Of a stretch of 34,061 nucleotides of DNA, positions 16,521 to 25,170 are shown one piece after another (position 1 is the first letter of the stretch; the number at the start of each line of letters is the position of its first letter). Origin of the DNA: Sphingobium sp. CECT 9361 (GTDB taxonomy: Bacteria; Pseudomonadota; Alphaproteobacteria; Sphingomonadales; Sphingomonadaceae); assembly GCF_918741285.1 (NCBI RefSeq), contig NZ_CAKKNC010000028.1, positions 1 to 34,061 of the forward strand, written 5' to 3'. The notes under the pieces were generated by a model that did no database searches, was not told the origin of the DNA, and worked only from the letters and a program-made list of their open reading frames with translations. Position numbers and translations under genes: made by a program.

Positions 16521-17521
16521 CGGCGCTTGCTCCCCATCTCTCGGCATATCTGCGGGAACATCTGCCGCGCGAACGCGCCGTCAGCCCGCACACGGTGAAG
16601 ACCTATGCCAACTGCTTCGTCCTCCTCGTCCAGTTCGCTGCCGATCGGCTGAAGCGCCGACCGACCGATCTAGAGGTTGAGGATCTCGACACAGACATGA
16701 TCATGGCCTTCCTCGATCATGTCGAGATCGGCCGCGGCAGCTGCGTGCGGACCCGCAATGGCAGGCTCGCCGCGATCCGATCCTTCTTCCGATACATCGA
16801 GTACCGGATTCCAGCCTGCCTCGATCAGGCACTCCGTGTCAGAGCAATCCCGACCAAGAAGACAGACAAGGCGCTGATCGATTATCTCGACCGGGCCGAG
16901 ATCAAGGCTTTGCTCGATACACCCGATCCCCGGACACGCCTCGGCACCCGTGATCGCGCGATGCTGCATCTTACCTATGCTGGCGGACTGAGGGTGTCGG
17001 AACTCGTAACGCTGCAACTGGGCGATTTCCCGGACCGCTCCCTGTCCACCATGCACATCATGGGCAAAGGGCGACGTGAACGGGTCCTGCCGCTGTGGAA
17101 GGAGACCCAGATCGCATTGCGCGCATGGCTTGCGATCCGGCCTCAAGTTGAGGTCACCGAGATATTCCTCAATGCCAACGGGCAGCCGATGACCCGCGAC
17201 GGATTTGCGTTCCGATTGGCCGAGCACGTCAAGACGGCAGCGACGAAGCAGCCGTCGATCCTTGGGAAGCGCGTCACACCCCACGTGCTTCGTCATTCTT
17301 GCGCGATGCACACGCTCGCGGCGACGGGGGACATTCGCAAGGTCGCATTATGGCTCGGCCACGCCAGTATCCAGAGCACCGAGACCTACTTGCGCGCCGA
17401 TCCCGAAGAGAAGCTGCAGATTCTCGCAGCCCACGGTGCCCCTGCGATCAAGCCGGGGCGCTTCAAGCCGCCTTCCGACGCCTTGATCACAATGCTCACT
17501 GACGTTCGAAGGCGGGCCTGA
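16517..17521 (+). CDS. ritC: RIT tyrosine recombinase, third gene
   Basis: The protein has 334 residues and its ATG overlaps the ritB stop (ATGA). The N-terminal core-binding domain (SPHTVKTYANCFVLLVQFA) is followed by the catalytic domain: LTYAGGLRVSELVTLQLGDF (Arg), MGKGRRERVLPLW (Lys/Arg hairpin), VTPHVLRHSCAMHTLAA (HxxR) and LWLGHASIQSTETYLRAD (His and nucleophile Tyr). All catalytic residues are visible. It closes the operon 34 bases before the right inverted repeat. Confidence 0.88.
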   Translation: MTALAPHLSAYLREHLPRERAVSPHTVKTYANCFVLLVQFAADRLKRRPTDLEVEDLDTDMIMAFLDHVEIGRGSCVRTRNGRLAAIRSFFRYIEYRIPACLDQALRVRAIPTKKTDKALIDYLDRAEIKALLDTPDPRTRLGTRDRAMLHLTYAGGLRVSELVTLQLGDFPDRSLSTMHIMGKGRRERVLPLWKETQIALRAWLAIRPQVEVTEIFLNANGQPMTRDGFAFRLAEHVKTAATKQPSILGKRVTPHVLRHSCAMHTLAATGDIRKVALWLGHASIQSTETYLRADPEEKLQILAAHGAPAIKPGRFKPPSDALITMLTDVRRRA

Positions 17522-17554
17522 CCCGTCTCCGAACACTCTCTCTAACCCTCATAA

Positions 17555-17642
17555 TATCTGGAGTGAAATCATGGAAAACCGAAGGAAACCTGCGCCTCGC
17601 GCCGCCACGCTCGACATAAACTGCGACTGCAAAGAATATGTG
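17555..17642 (+). repeat. Right 88-bp terminal inverted repeat of the RIT element
   Basis: This is the mirror of 13937-14024, with three substitutions in the middle. Outward it also carries TCTGGAG and an ATG (17571) opening a 24-codon frame ending CKEYV, but here TAA follows at 17643-17645. The outward frame therefore closes and does not enter the flanking Sno fragment, which is read in the opposite direction. Confidence 0.85.
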
Positions 17643-17665
17643 TAATGTTGAGCTCAACATTACAC
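17640..17665. repeat. Perfect 26-bp palindrome at the right RIT junction
   Basis: GTGTAATGTTGAG followed by its exact complement CTCAACATTACAC is centred on AGCT at 17651-17654. The outer GTG on one side belongs to the RIT repeat and the outer CAC on the other is the host Val codon. The 20 inner bases occur only at this end. It may be the recombination core or a paired half-site left by insertion. Confidence 0.7.
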
Positions 17666-18130
17666 GTATTCCCGCGGGGACAGGTCGATCTCCAGAGTTT
17701 CGCGCTCCTCGTCTGACAGGTCGGCAAGTCGGCGGTCGAGCATGGCTTCTGCCGTCGAGACCAGCTGGACGACAACAGCGTGACCGTCGGCAATCGCCGT
17801 ATCGATCGCAGGCAGCAGGCTCGGGAGCTTCATAGACAGAAGCAGCTGTGCGAAGAAGCGCTGCTTGGTTCCCTCGAAGATCGACAGCGCTGCAGACTTG
17901 GCACCCGAGTTGAGCGTGCCGCCGGTCGCGCTGTCGACGATCCGCGTGGCTTCCAGCGCTTCGCGCAGGTTGGCGTGAATGATCGCCCAGGCCTCAGCAT
18001 AGGCATCGTAGACCGCGATCTGGTCCTCGGTCAGGCAATGCTCGAGGATCTCATACTCGACACCGGCGAACGAAAGGGCCCGGGCGGTGTAGAGGCCGAG
18101 TGATTTGAGATCCCGCGCGACCAGTTCCAT
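17660..18130 (-). pseudogene. Strawberry-notch helicase, middle fragment
   Basis: The piece runs from the ATG codon at 18130, MELVARDLKSLGLYTARALSF, to SDEERETLEIDLSPREYV followed by TAA at 17660-17662. It carries the conserved central Sno region (LTEDQIAVYDAYAEAWAIIH, FEGTKQRFFAQLL, VVVQLVSTAEAMLDRRLADL). It is bounded by the IS110-family element upstream and by the RIT element downstream, and neither end is a natural gene end. The open frame extends back into the insertion sequence to 18346, but that part is not Sno. Confidence 0.85.
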
Positions 18131-18145
18131 ATGTGGACGGCTCCC

Positions 18146-18410
18146 TCTTGCAAGGGCTGAACGGAAAATTTGATCGGATCGCTTGCTTCCATATGTCCGG
18201 CCTTTCGGTGCGGTCGCACGTGACCGCTGGCCAAGATGGTTTCCGCGGTGTGTGTTCCCAACACGGCAGCGGCCTGTGATGGCCACTGGAACTGACGGAG
18301 TGTCACACGCCTCGGATCGATCGATCGCACCATCTGCTCTCTTCATGCAAGATCACGGATCAGCTCAGTACGATAGCATTGATATTCTGCTCATCGCTCC
18401 TGGCTAATTC
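18146..18410 (-). ncRNA. Candidate bridge RNA region of the IS110-family element
   Basis: About 265 bases between the transposase stop and the 3' subterminal repeat have no convincing ORF. IS110-family elements encode a structured bridge RNA in a noncoding end, and IS1111-type members carry it on the 3' side of the transposase, which fits this layout. Local self-complementary blocks such as GCGGTCACGTGCGACCGC are visible on the minus strand. The RNA ends and guide loops were not determined. Confidence 0.5.
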
Positions 18411-19454
18411 TTATGCTGCTACCGCAGTAAGGGCGGGCGGCGCGACGCATTGGTATCGCTCGCCGCTCACCATGAGTTTCCACGCGACACGTGCGGCTTT
18501 GTTAGCAACGGCAACCGCAACGAGCTTAGGTGATTTTCGTCCAATCAAGCCGATAAGCCATGGTGTGAGATTCCTACCTCGCCCATTGCGGGCGTGCTGA
18601 ACGACTGCGGTAGCTCCGACCACGAGCGTGCTTCTGAGAAGCTCATCACCAGCGCGAGTGATAACGCCGTGTCTTGTCTTGCCGGCGGTCGAGTGATCTT
18701 TAGGGGTCAGGCCCATCCATGCCGCAAAATCCCGACCGGATTTGAATAGATGCGGATCGGGCGTTTTCATCATGAGCAAGGTCGCGCCGATAGGCCCAAC
18801 GCCGGGAATTTTGGCCAGTCGCTGACTACATTCGTCGTTGCGATGCCATTCCATCAGCTTCGCGTCGATCCGTTCGATCTCGCACTGGAGCTGCGCATAT
18901 TCCTTTCCCTGCAGGGCAAAAAGTTCGCGCGCCAATTCGGGTATCGTTTCATCTGCCGCGATGCGCTCGAGAAGCGGTACGACGCGACATGCACCCGTCG
19001 CCGCAGTGATGCCGAACTCCGCGCCATACCCTCGTATAGCGTTGACGAGCTGGGTGCGCTTCTGGATGAGCCTTTCGCGCACCCCGACCAACATGAGCGC
19101 CGCCTGTTGTTCTGCAGTCTTTACTGGAACGAAGCGCATTGTTGGGCGGCTCACCGCTTCGCAGAGAGCTTCGGCATCCGCCGCGTCGTTCTTGCCGCGC
19201 TTGACGTAGGGCTTCGCTAATTGCGGCGCGATCAACCTTACGTCATGCCCGAGCGATCCGAGAAGACGAGCCCAATGATGTGAACTGCCGCATGCCTCGA
19301 TAGCGACGACGGTGGGTGGCAGCTTTTCGAAAAACCGAACCATTTCCCGGCGCGTCAACTTCTTGCGCAGCACTGCCTTCTCCGCTGCATCGACGCCATG
19401 CAGTTGAAAAACGTTCTTTGACGTATCCATGCCTATGCGGGTAATTTGCTCCAC
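18411..19454 (-). CDS. IS110-family transposase
   Basis: The protein has 347 residues from the GTG at 19454, which follows GGGAG by 8 bases; an ATG 8 codons later (MDTSKNVFQ) is an alternative. The N-terminal RuvC-like DEDD domain shows GMDTSKNVFQLHGVD (Asp), VVAIEACGSSHHWARLL (Glu) and GKNDAADAEALCEAV (two Asp). The C-terminal Tnp2 domain has IPGVGPIGATLL and FAAWMGLTPKDHSTAGKTRHG with the catalytic Ser. It appears intact, so the element may still move. The length is normal for the family. Confidence 0.9.
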   Translation of the reverse strand: MEQITRIGMDTSKNVFQLHGVDAAEKAVLRKKLTRREMVRFFEKLPPTVVAIEACGSSHHWARLLGSLGHDVRLIAPQLAKPYVKRGKNDAADAEALCEAVSRPTMRFVPVKTAEQQAALMLVGVRERLIQKRTQLVNAIRGYGAEFGITAATGACRVVPLLERIAADETIPELARELFALQGKEYAQLQCEIERIDAKLMEWHRNDECSQRLAKIPGVGPIGATLLMMKTPDPHLFKSGRDFAAWMGLTPKDHSTAGKTRHGVITRAGDELLRSTLVVGATAVVQHARNGRGRNLTPWLIGLIGRKSPKLVAVAVANKAARVAWKLMVSGERYQCVAPPALTAVAA

Positions 19455-19531
19455 GGGCGGCTCCCTTGATTGAGTCTTGCAACGCACTCACTCTGGCACA
19501 TTGCGATGCCGTTGGGAGCCGTCCACCCCAA

Positions 19532-21535
19532 CATGGCTGCAATTCCGCCATCGCGAATGTCGGCGACGAAGGCCTCGCGATTGGCAAACGCGGTCTCCGG
19601 ACCCCAGAGCCCGAGGCGCGTTGCATAGGCCAGGTTGTTAACGTCGGACGCTCCGGTGGCCGAGGCGTAGAGCACCCTTGCCCGGGGCAGGAGGTTCTGC
19701 AGGCGCACCCCGGCAATGCCCTGCTCCGATCCTTTGACCTTGCCCCGCGATCCCTCGCCGCCGGCTGCGTTAGACATGGCGTGCGCTTCGTCGAACACGA
19801 TCACGCCGTCGAACCCCTCACCAGCCCATGCGATGATCTGGTCAAGCCGCGTTGCGTCGCTTCGACCCGAACGCAGCGTCGGATAGGTCACGAAGAGAAT
19901 CCCGTCGCGCATCGCGATGGGGGTGCCGAGCTTCCAGGACGCCAGAGGTTGGATGTCGATCGGGAGACCGCCTAGCGCAGTCCAGTCGCGGCGAGCATCT
20001 TCGAGCAACGCCTCGTTCTTCGAAATCCAGATATGGCGGCGTTCCCCGCGCACCCAGCGGTCGAAAATGACGCTCGCGACCTGGCGGCCCTTACCAGCGC
20101 CGGTGCCGTCCCCAAGGAAATAGCCCTGCCGGTAGATATGACCTTCAGCCGAGGCATTGAGCGAACAGCCCTTGTCCTCGGGTTCGAACCGGCCAGGCAA
20201 ATCGCGCGCATGGGCGCTTGCGGCATAGATCAGAGTCTCTGCCTGGGCAGCCGACAGCAGCCCCTTCGCAATCAACCCGTCGGGAAGCTGCGGTATTCCG
20301 TCTGGCTTAGGTGCAGAAATCGACCCCATGGCAACGGATTCAACGAGCGGCGTCGGATGCCCGGCCGCGCCATCGATAACGATTCTGCTCGGACGATAGG
20401 GCAGATAGTGGCCGACCTGATGGTCAAGCGGCGCAGGGGCTTCGAGCGACTGGTAGGTGAGCGACCCAATGGCGGAGGCTGCAGGAGTGATCCTTGCTGG
20501 TGTCGGCTGCGGCCTGCGCGGCGCGGCGACCAGAAGGAACGGGGCACGAGCCGGAAGGCTCGACTTCTGGGGAGCAGCCTCCGGGCTGGCGCGAGCCGGC
20601 AAGGCATCAACAAGATCGACCAGCTGGCGGAACTCGTTCGTGCGAATAGCGATGGGCTCGTTGGCACCTTCCACCTTATCGAGAACCAGCAGCCGCGTGG
20701 TGATCCCGGTGCCATTCTTGATAAAGGCACGTTCAACCGCGGCATTGAGCCGCATCGACACTGGCCCCTTCGCCCCGGCCAGAAACCGCGCGCAATCGAA
20801 CCATTCAGGCATGATCGCGACCAGCCGCCCGCCGGGGGCAAGCCGGTTCCAGGCCGAGCGCAGATGCCTCGCTCCGGTGCGGCCATCGTGGCCCCGCTCG
20901 ATCCCATGAGAATATGGCGGGTTCATCAGCACGACGCTCGGTGCGATGACCGGATCGAGCAATTCGTCGATGAGCTCGGCATCATGCCCGGTCACGCGGG
21001 CAGCCGGGAACGCAGCAGTCAGGCAGTCGCGGCGCAGCGGCGAGATTTCGTTCAAGGCAAGGCGCGTGCCGGCTTTGGCAGACCAGACCGCGAGCATCCC
21101 CGTTCCGGCCGATGGTTCGAGCACGAGCTCATCGGGTATCAGCCCACAGGCCCGTGCGGCAAGCCAGGCCAGGCGCGGCGGCGTTGCGAATTGCTGCCAT
21201 TCGATCTGCTCGTCGCTGCGATTGGTCTGGGTCGGAATTCGGTCATCGAGGGAGAAGAAGAACTGTTCCGCCTCGTCGATCGGGCTCGCGAGCTGGATCT
21301 GATCGAACGCTTGCAGGTATTGAACCTGTGCCAGCTCTAGAGCTGCGTGGGCGTCACGCACCGACCAACGCCCGAGAGCATCGCTGCCCCCGAAGTGCTC
21401 GCTCATGATACGCGTCACGTCGCTGCGTGACAGCGCGCGGCCAGCTGCGAGCTCTGAAGCCATGATCTGGGCCGCCGTCGCAACAGCGGGCGGTGATGGT
21501 TCATCGAATGCAAAAGCGAGGGAAGAATTGGACAT
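19532..21535 (-). pseudogene. Strawberry-notch helicase, N-terminal fragment with methylase-like domain
   Basis: There are 668 codons from the ATG at 21535 (strong AGGAGG upstream) to the Met codon at 19534, where the IS110-family element is inserted. The open frame runs on into the element to 19433. Residues 139-148 (LEPSAGTGML) and NPPY at 205-208 are SAM-binding and catalytic motifs of an N6-adenine methyltransferase-like domain. GDGTGAGKGR (475-484) is a Walker A motif and DEAH (582-585) a Walker B motif. SATGASDVNNL follows. Intact homologues of about 1,400 residues occur on alphaproteobacterial plasmids and integrative elements, and the reconstructed gene here would encode 1,413. The fragment has no helicase C-terminal lobe. 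Confidence 0.87.
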
Positions 21536-21570
21536 GGGAACCTCCTGACGAGGTCCTGCGGCGGGCAGGC

Positions 21571-21599
21571 CTCAATCAGCCAAAGGCCCCCTCCCCTCT
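21571..21599 (-). promoter_or_regulatory. Leader element upstream of the strawberry-notch gene
   Basis: On the minus strand AGAGGGGAGGGGGC (21599-21586) and CTGATTGAG (21579-21571) repeat the arrangement seen before the ParB-domain gene. Here the first block also encodes the last residues (RGEGAFG) of the Toprim gene. The downstream start codon is at 21535. Confidence 0.4.
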
Positions 21600-22505
21600 G
21601 CCCAACGGATCAGGTTTACCGGCAAGCCGGGACTTCAGCTCATCGTTCCAGTCAAAACCGGGCGAGGCCGGTGCTCGTGAGTGGATGACACGATGAGGCG
21701 CAGCGTAAGCCTTCAGCGCTCGCTGTTCCGCGAGAGCGCCTCCGGCATCATTGTCGATGAACAGATGGAGTTCACCCACGCTCTCCGGGATCGCAACAAG
21801 GCCGAAGCGCTCATTCCCGAGCGTTGCCCAGCAAGGGATGTCAAACAGCTGCATTGCTGAGAGGGCGCTCTCGATACCTTCGGCAAGTCCAAGACGCCCT
21901 TGCACCGGCGACACCAGTCTGACGGCGCCACAGCCTAGGGTGCCAAGCGCACGCTTGGGCCGCTCGAAAGCGGCAAGCTTGCCGCTCGCCAAGTCGAGAA
22001 AGGTTCGGTGTACCGCGATTATACCAATGTCGGTTGTTACTGCGGCCAGCATCGCGGGGAGAAATTGGACAGCGCCGCGCGGCCCGAGCGGCGTGCGCGC
22101 CATGTAGCGGAGTTGATCGGATCCGCGCAAAAGACCGCGATGCGCAAGGTATTGTACGGCCGGGCTGTCGGAGATCGTCGTCGCCGATTGCCACAAGCGT
22201 CGTGCATTGGGGCTGAAGTCGCCAAGACTCTTCCGTTCGATGGTCCCAGCATCTGAACCGGTGAAAAGGTCGCGGCTGCGAAAGCCCTGCCGATCCAACG
22301 CCGCAATGACGTCCTCATTCAGGCATCCCGCAAAGCAGTGAAACAGGATGGCTTTGCGCCCCAAAGTCACACTAAGCGACGGAGTTCGATCGTCATGCGC
22401 GGGGCAGCAGCACATGCCTTTGCCCCGACTCCATGTACCCTGGAGGCTTTCGACGATGATACGGGCGCGGCGTTCGAGTTGATGAGCTTTGTCTAACGGG
22501 GGCAT
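21576..22505 (-). CDS. CHC2 zinc-finger/Toprim protein (primase-like)
   Basis: The protein has 309 residues from the ATG at 22505, which has GGAG 8 bases upstream; the open frame extends to 22859 but that part is not protein-like. A DnaG-type CHC2 zinc finger is seen in CCCPAHDDRTPSLSV (Cys34, His37) and ILFHCFAGC (Cys57, Cys61). The C-terminal Toprim domain has GLAEGIESALSAMQL (Glu) and LHLFIDNDAGG (DxD). Such proteins on conjugative elements are thought to prime complementary-strand synthesis after transfer. It sits just upstream of the strawberry-notch gene in the same direction with 40 bases between, so the two probably form an operon. Confidence 0.82.
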   Translation of the reverse strand: MPPLDKAHQLERRARIIVESLQGTWSRGKGMCCCPAHDDRTPSLSVTLGRKAILFHCFAGCLNEDVIAALDRQGFRSRDLFTGSDAGTIERKSLGDFSPNARRLWQSATTISDSPAVQYLAHRGLLRGSDQLRYMARTPLGPRGAVQFLPAMLAAVTTDIGIIAVHRTFLDLASGKLAAFERPKRALGTLGCGAVRLVSPVQGRLGLAEGIESALSAMQLFDIPCWATLGNERFGLVAIPESVGELHLFIDNDAGGALAEQRALKAYAAPHRVIHSRAPASPGFDWNDELKSRLAGKPDPLGRGEGAFG

Positions 22506-22629
22506 CGACCTACTCCGGTTGCGGTGCCCTCCCCGCGCAGCCTCCGCTCTGCACTCGCGCCAAACCAATTTCCTACGTCGTTTGTTCTTTATATGTTCCA
22601 CCTCGATTCGGCTAGACAAGGATCGAGAA

Positions 22630-23286
22630 ATGACAATCAAAACTCTCTTGATCGCAGGCATCGCGATCACCTCTGCTATCCCGGCCAGTGCCCAGGAGTT
22701 GCCAACGCCAGCAACAATCGAAGCAACCGCCAGCCACTCCGTCGGCATTCGGATTGCTGAAACATCGAATGGCTTCCAGCTGGTCGAGCATGGGCTCTGG
22801 CGATCTGCCCAAGACGGCCCGGCGCCTGTTGTGACTGTGCCGCAAACTGGTCGGGTCAACTTGCCCTACAGATACGAGCGGACGGCCCAACCTGGCCCAT
22901 CCGGCTTCAGGCGAGCAAGCTACCTGCCCCACATCTATGCGGCGGAAGCGAAGTATTCACTGCCCGCAGGCCTGCTCGATGCACTCGTATGGACGGAATC
23001 TCGATACAACCCGTTCGCCATCAGTCCGGCAGGCGCAGCAGGTCTCGGACAGCTGATGCCAGCAACGGCAAAAGAACTCGGGGTCTTCAATCGCTTCGAT
23101 CCCATGGCCAACATCTTCGGCGCTGCGCGGTATCTAAGGCAGATGCTCGACAAGTTCGGCGTGGTTCACCTCGCGGTGGCTGCCTACAATGCGGGTCCTG
23201 GGGCGGTTGAACGCGCAGGCGGCATTCCCCGCAATGGCGAGACGCCCGGATATGTCCGCGACGTCCTGCGCCGTTGGCGCTTCTAA
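22630..23286 (+). CDS. Lytic transglycosylase (VirB1-like)
   Basis: The protein has 218 residues from the ATG at 22630 (AGGATCGAGAA upstream). It has a clear signal peptide, MTIKTLLIAGIAITSAIPAS with cleavage after AQ, so it acts in the periplasm. The SLT domain starts near residue 97: the catalytic Glu123 is in WTESRYNPFAISPAGAAGLGQL, followed by MPATAKELG and AVAAYNAGPGAVERAGG. Enzymes of this kind cut peptidoglycan glycan strands to open a path for conjugative type IV secretion machinery. It is divergent from the Toprim gene with a 124-bp promoter region between them. No other secretion genes are in the window. Confidence 0.88.
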   Translation: MTIKTLLIAGIAITSAIPASAQELPTPATIEATASHSVGIRIAETSNGFQLVEHGLWRSAQDGPAPVVTVPQTGRVNLPYRYERTAQPGPSGFRRASYLPHIYAAEAKYSLPAGLLDALVWTESRYNPFAISPAGAAGLGQLMPATAKELGVFNRFDPMANIFGAARYLRQMLDKFGVVHLAVAAYNAGPGAVERAGGIPRNGETPGYVRDVLRRWRF

Positions 23287-23373
23287 AGATCGGCTCGAAA
23301 TGGCTGGCGCAGGGCCCATCGTCCTGCGGTTTCTGGCTGGGTGGTTTTGTAGCGGATTCGATCCCCTCTGAAA

Positions 23374-24645
23374 TTAGCCGTCTTTGGCCTCGGATGGGTA
23401 CTTGGCTGCGATCTGCATTACCTCCTTACCCCACAACGCCAACGCCTCTCGTTTCTCGTTGGTATACTGGTGACGGTGATAGACCCCAGCGACGCCAGCC
23501 ATAGCTGATCCTGACTGGTGATTGAGGACCGCCTCAGAAACCACCAGGGGTATGCCAAGACGCTGGAGACCGGTTGCCACCGTCCGTCGAATATCATGCA
23601 TTGTGAAGTGACCGGCCTCATAGCCAAGCTTCTCGTCCACGCTTGCTCTGATCCGCTTCCAGGCCTTCGATAGTCCGCTGACGCTGTTCGTATTGGTGAC
23701 CTTCGATGCCAACAGAATCTGGGATTGCTTGTGGGCCTCGTCGGGGTCGATGCCAGCCGCCATGAATATCTCGGTGATGATTGCCAGGGCCTGCGCGGAT
23801 AGCGGCACCACATTCGCCTTGCCGTTTTTTGCTCGGTCGCCCGGAACTGTCCAGACTTTCGCCTTGAAATCGAACTCGTCGCACGCTGCATCGAGCACCT
23901 CGCCCCGGCGCTGAGCCGTAAGGATAAGCATCTGCACGAGATGACCGAACGGATAGCCATCCTCGACCGCAGATTGCCACAGTGCAGCAAGCTCACGGTC
24001 GCTGAGTACACGGTCGCGAGGTTCATTCCGCTTCGGGCGCCACGCATCCCGACAAGGATTGGCGGGCATATGCTCAAGTCTGGTGAGCGCCCACGTGTAG
24101 AATGTCGAAAGATGGCGAAACACGATCCGCGCCATCGTCAGGGTTTCCTTGCCCCGCTCGAACGCAATTCTCTCAATGAAGCGGCTCACGTCACTTCGGG
24201 TTATGGAGTCTGCGAGCCGGTCTCCAATCTCGGGCTCAATATACTTTCGGAACACCCGATCGAACTCCCTCGCGCTCCGCTTTTTGCCCTCGATCTGCTG
24301 AGCAAGGTACGTCTCGTAGAGCTCCGCGACTGTCCCTACGCCTTTTGACCCCTTCCTCTTTGCGCCCGCTTTTCTGGCGATGCTCTTGCCCTGCTCGACA
24401 TCGACAAGCAGATCGCGCGCCTTCTTGCGGGCATGGGCCAGTGTAAAGCTCGGCCCATGGCGTCCGATTGTCACATTCAACCATTTGCCCTGAACCCGCT
24501 TGCGCAGAATGTACGTCTTGATACCACTGGCACCCATGCGGAGCCTAAGGCCGGGTACGATACCATCGGCGAGCTCAATCTGACCCGCAGTCGGCGCCTT
24601 TAGCCCTGCGATCTTTGCGTCCGTCAAACCTACTTTGTTCGCCAT
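23374..24645 (-). CDS. P4-type tyrosine integrase
   Basis: The protein has 423 residues. The N-terminal DUF4102 arm-binding domain (LTDAKIAGLKAPTAGQIELADG, LRLRMGASGIKTYILRKR) marks the P4-integrase group. The catalytic domain has LILTAQRRGEVLDAACDEFD (Arg), FTMHDIRRTVATGLQRLG (HxxR), then VLNHQSG and VAGVYHRHQY with the nucleophile Tyr. Its start lies 106 bases from a tRNA-Lys-like segment, the usual target of such enzymes. It most likely integrates and excises the element to its left. It appears intact. Confidence 0.9.
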   Translation of the reverse strand: MANKVGLTDAKIAGLKAPTAGQIELADGIVPGLRLRMGASGIKTYILRKRVQGKWLNVTIGRHGPSFTLAHARKKARDLLVDVEQGKSIARKAGAKRKGSKGVGTVAELYETYLAQQIEGKKRSAREFDRVFRKYIEPEIGDRLADSITRSDVSRFIERIAFERGKETLTMARIVFRHLSTFYTWALTRLEHMPANPCRDAWRPKRNEPRDRVLSDRELAALWQSAVEDGYPFGHLVQMLILTAQRRGEVLDAACDEFDFKAKVWTVPGDRAKNGKANVVPLSAQALAIITEIFMAAGIDPDEAHKQSQILLASKVTNTNSVSGLSKAWKRIRASVDEKLGYEAGHFTMHDIRRTVATGLQRLGIPLVVSEAVLNHQSGSAMAGVAGVYHRHQYTNEKREALALWGKEVMQIAAKYPSEAKDG

Positions 24646-24751
24646 ATGTACCTGCTACCTTAGGTAGCTTTTTGTAGTGGATACTGGCGAACATTTCAAG
24701 AACAATGCGGACTATGAATCCCAGATTTCCGCCATTTTTGGACACATACGG

Positions 24752-24823
24752 ACGCGCTAGGACCCTCTGATCATGGCTCTTAATCAGCGGGTCCTTGGTT
24801 CGAGCCCAAGTGCGTCCACCATA
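24752..24823 (+). tRNA. tRNA-Lys(CTT)-like segment with decayed 5' half
   Basis: From CTCTTAA (anticodon loop, CTT) to the encoded CCA end the sequence is a normal tRNA 3' half: TCAGC stem strand, variable loop, T-arm CTTGG-TTCGAGC-CCAAG and TGCGTCC acceptor strand. The 5' end GGACGCG pairs with TGCGTCC, but the bases between form neither a D arm nor the GCTGA strand needed for the anticodon stem. Total length is 72 against the usual 76 with CCA. It is probably not a working tRNA. Confidence 0.45.
24779..24823 (+). other. Putative attachment site in a tRNA-Lys 3' end
   Basis: These 45 bases reproduce the 3' part of a tRNA-Lys(CTT), from the anticodon loop to CCA. They lie next to a P4-type integrase gene. 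Since the tRNA end points away from the integrase, this is the att copy at the right-hand end of the element. The intact tRNA copy would be beyond the left edge of the window. Confidence 0.6.
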
Positions 24824-25170
24824 TTTTTCAGATACTTACGGAAAAACATACGGTGCCATTCCGACACCGTGCCGAACCCCATTCCGACAATTTGCTGACG
24901 CCGGCTTAATCGGCGTGGGTCGGCAGCCGTCACACACCCCAATCCTAGCCCCGCTGGCGAACACAAAGCAGCCTGTTCGGGCCAGCAAAGGCCGGCTGAA
25001 ACATGGAGTCTGATGCCTGTCGTTTCAGCTGTCGGCCATCGTGGCGGGCAGATCGGAAACCAACAGCGGACGGTCGGCCACCGACCAATTCTTGCCGTTC
25101 CGAGTATCATGTCAGAACGGCCGCTCGCGCTGAAACCCGCCACCTCGCACGCAATCGAGCGGCCAGTCAG
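24824..25170. other. Intergenic region right of the att site
   Basis: No gene is supported in these 347 bases. CCATTCCGAC occurs twice in direct orientation, at 24856-24865 and 24879-24888, 23 bases apart. This resembles the short repeats found at insertion-sequence ends, but no transposase remains. The rest looks like decayed sequence. Confidence 0.45.

Larger units (their letters stand above)
13937..17662 (+). mobile_element. Recombinase-in-trio (RIT) element inserted in the strawberry-notch gene
   Basis: The element of about 3.7 kb holds three overlapping tyrosine recombinase genes (14065-17521) between 88-bp inverted repeats at 13937-14024 and 17555-17642 with three mismatches. Outside lie two pieces of one gene: on the right PREYV (GTG codon at 17663-17665) and on the left IDYLAKSFP (ATC codon at 13934-13936). 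Joining them restores the Sno frame without loss. The right end carries 20 extra palindromic bases between the repeat and the host sequence. RIT elements with three consecutive recombinases of this kind are an established class; their transposition mechanism is poorly understood. Confidence 0.85.
18131..19531 (-). mobile_element. IS110-family (IS1111-like) insertion sequence
   Basis: The element of about 1.4 kb encodes a DEDD transposase. Subterminal 13-bp inverted repeats GTGGACGGCTCCC (18133-18145) and its complement (19514-19526) lie just inside the ends, as in the IS1111 subgroup. CAT is present at both borders (18128-18130 and 19532-19534). Excision leaving one CAT rejoins GCC-ATG-GAA-CTG, the Sno frame AMEL. 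This defines the ends to the base. Confidence 0.85.

Noticed and set aside
20033..21340. A 435-codon plus-strand frame opposite the strawberry-notch N-terminal fragment.
   Set aside because: Antisense shadow; the minus-strand reading has methylase and Walker motifs.
24784..25143. A 119-codon minus-strand frame right of the att site.
   Set aside because: It runs through the tRNA-like segment and low-complexity decayed DNA, with no recognisable protein pattern.
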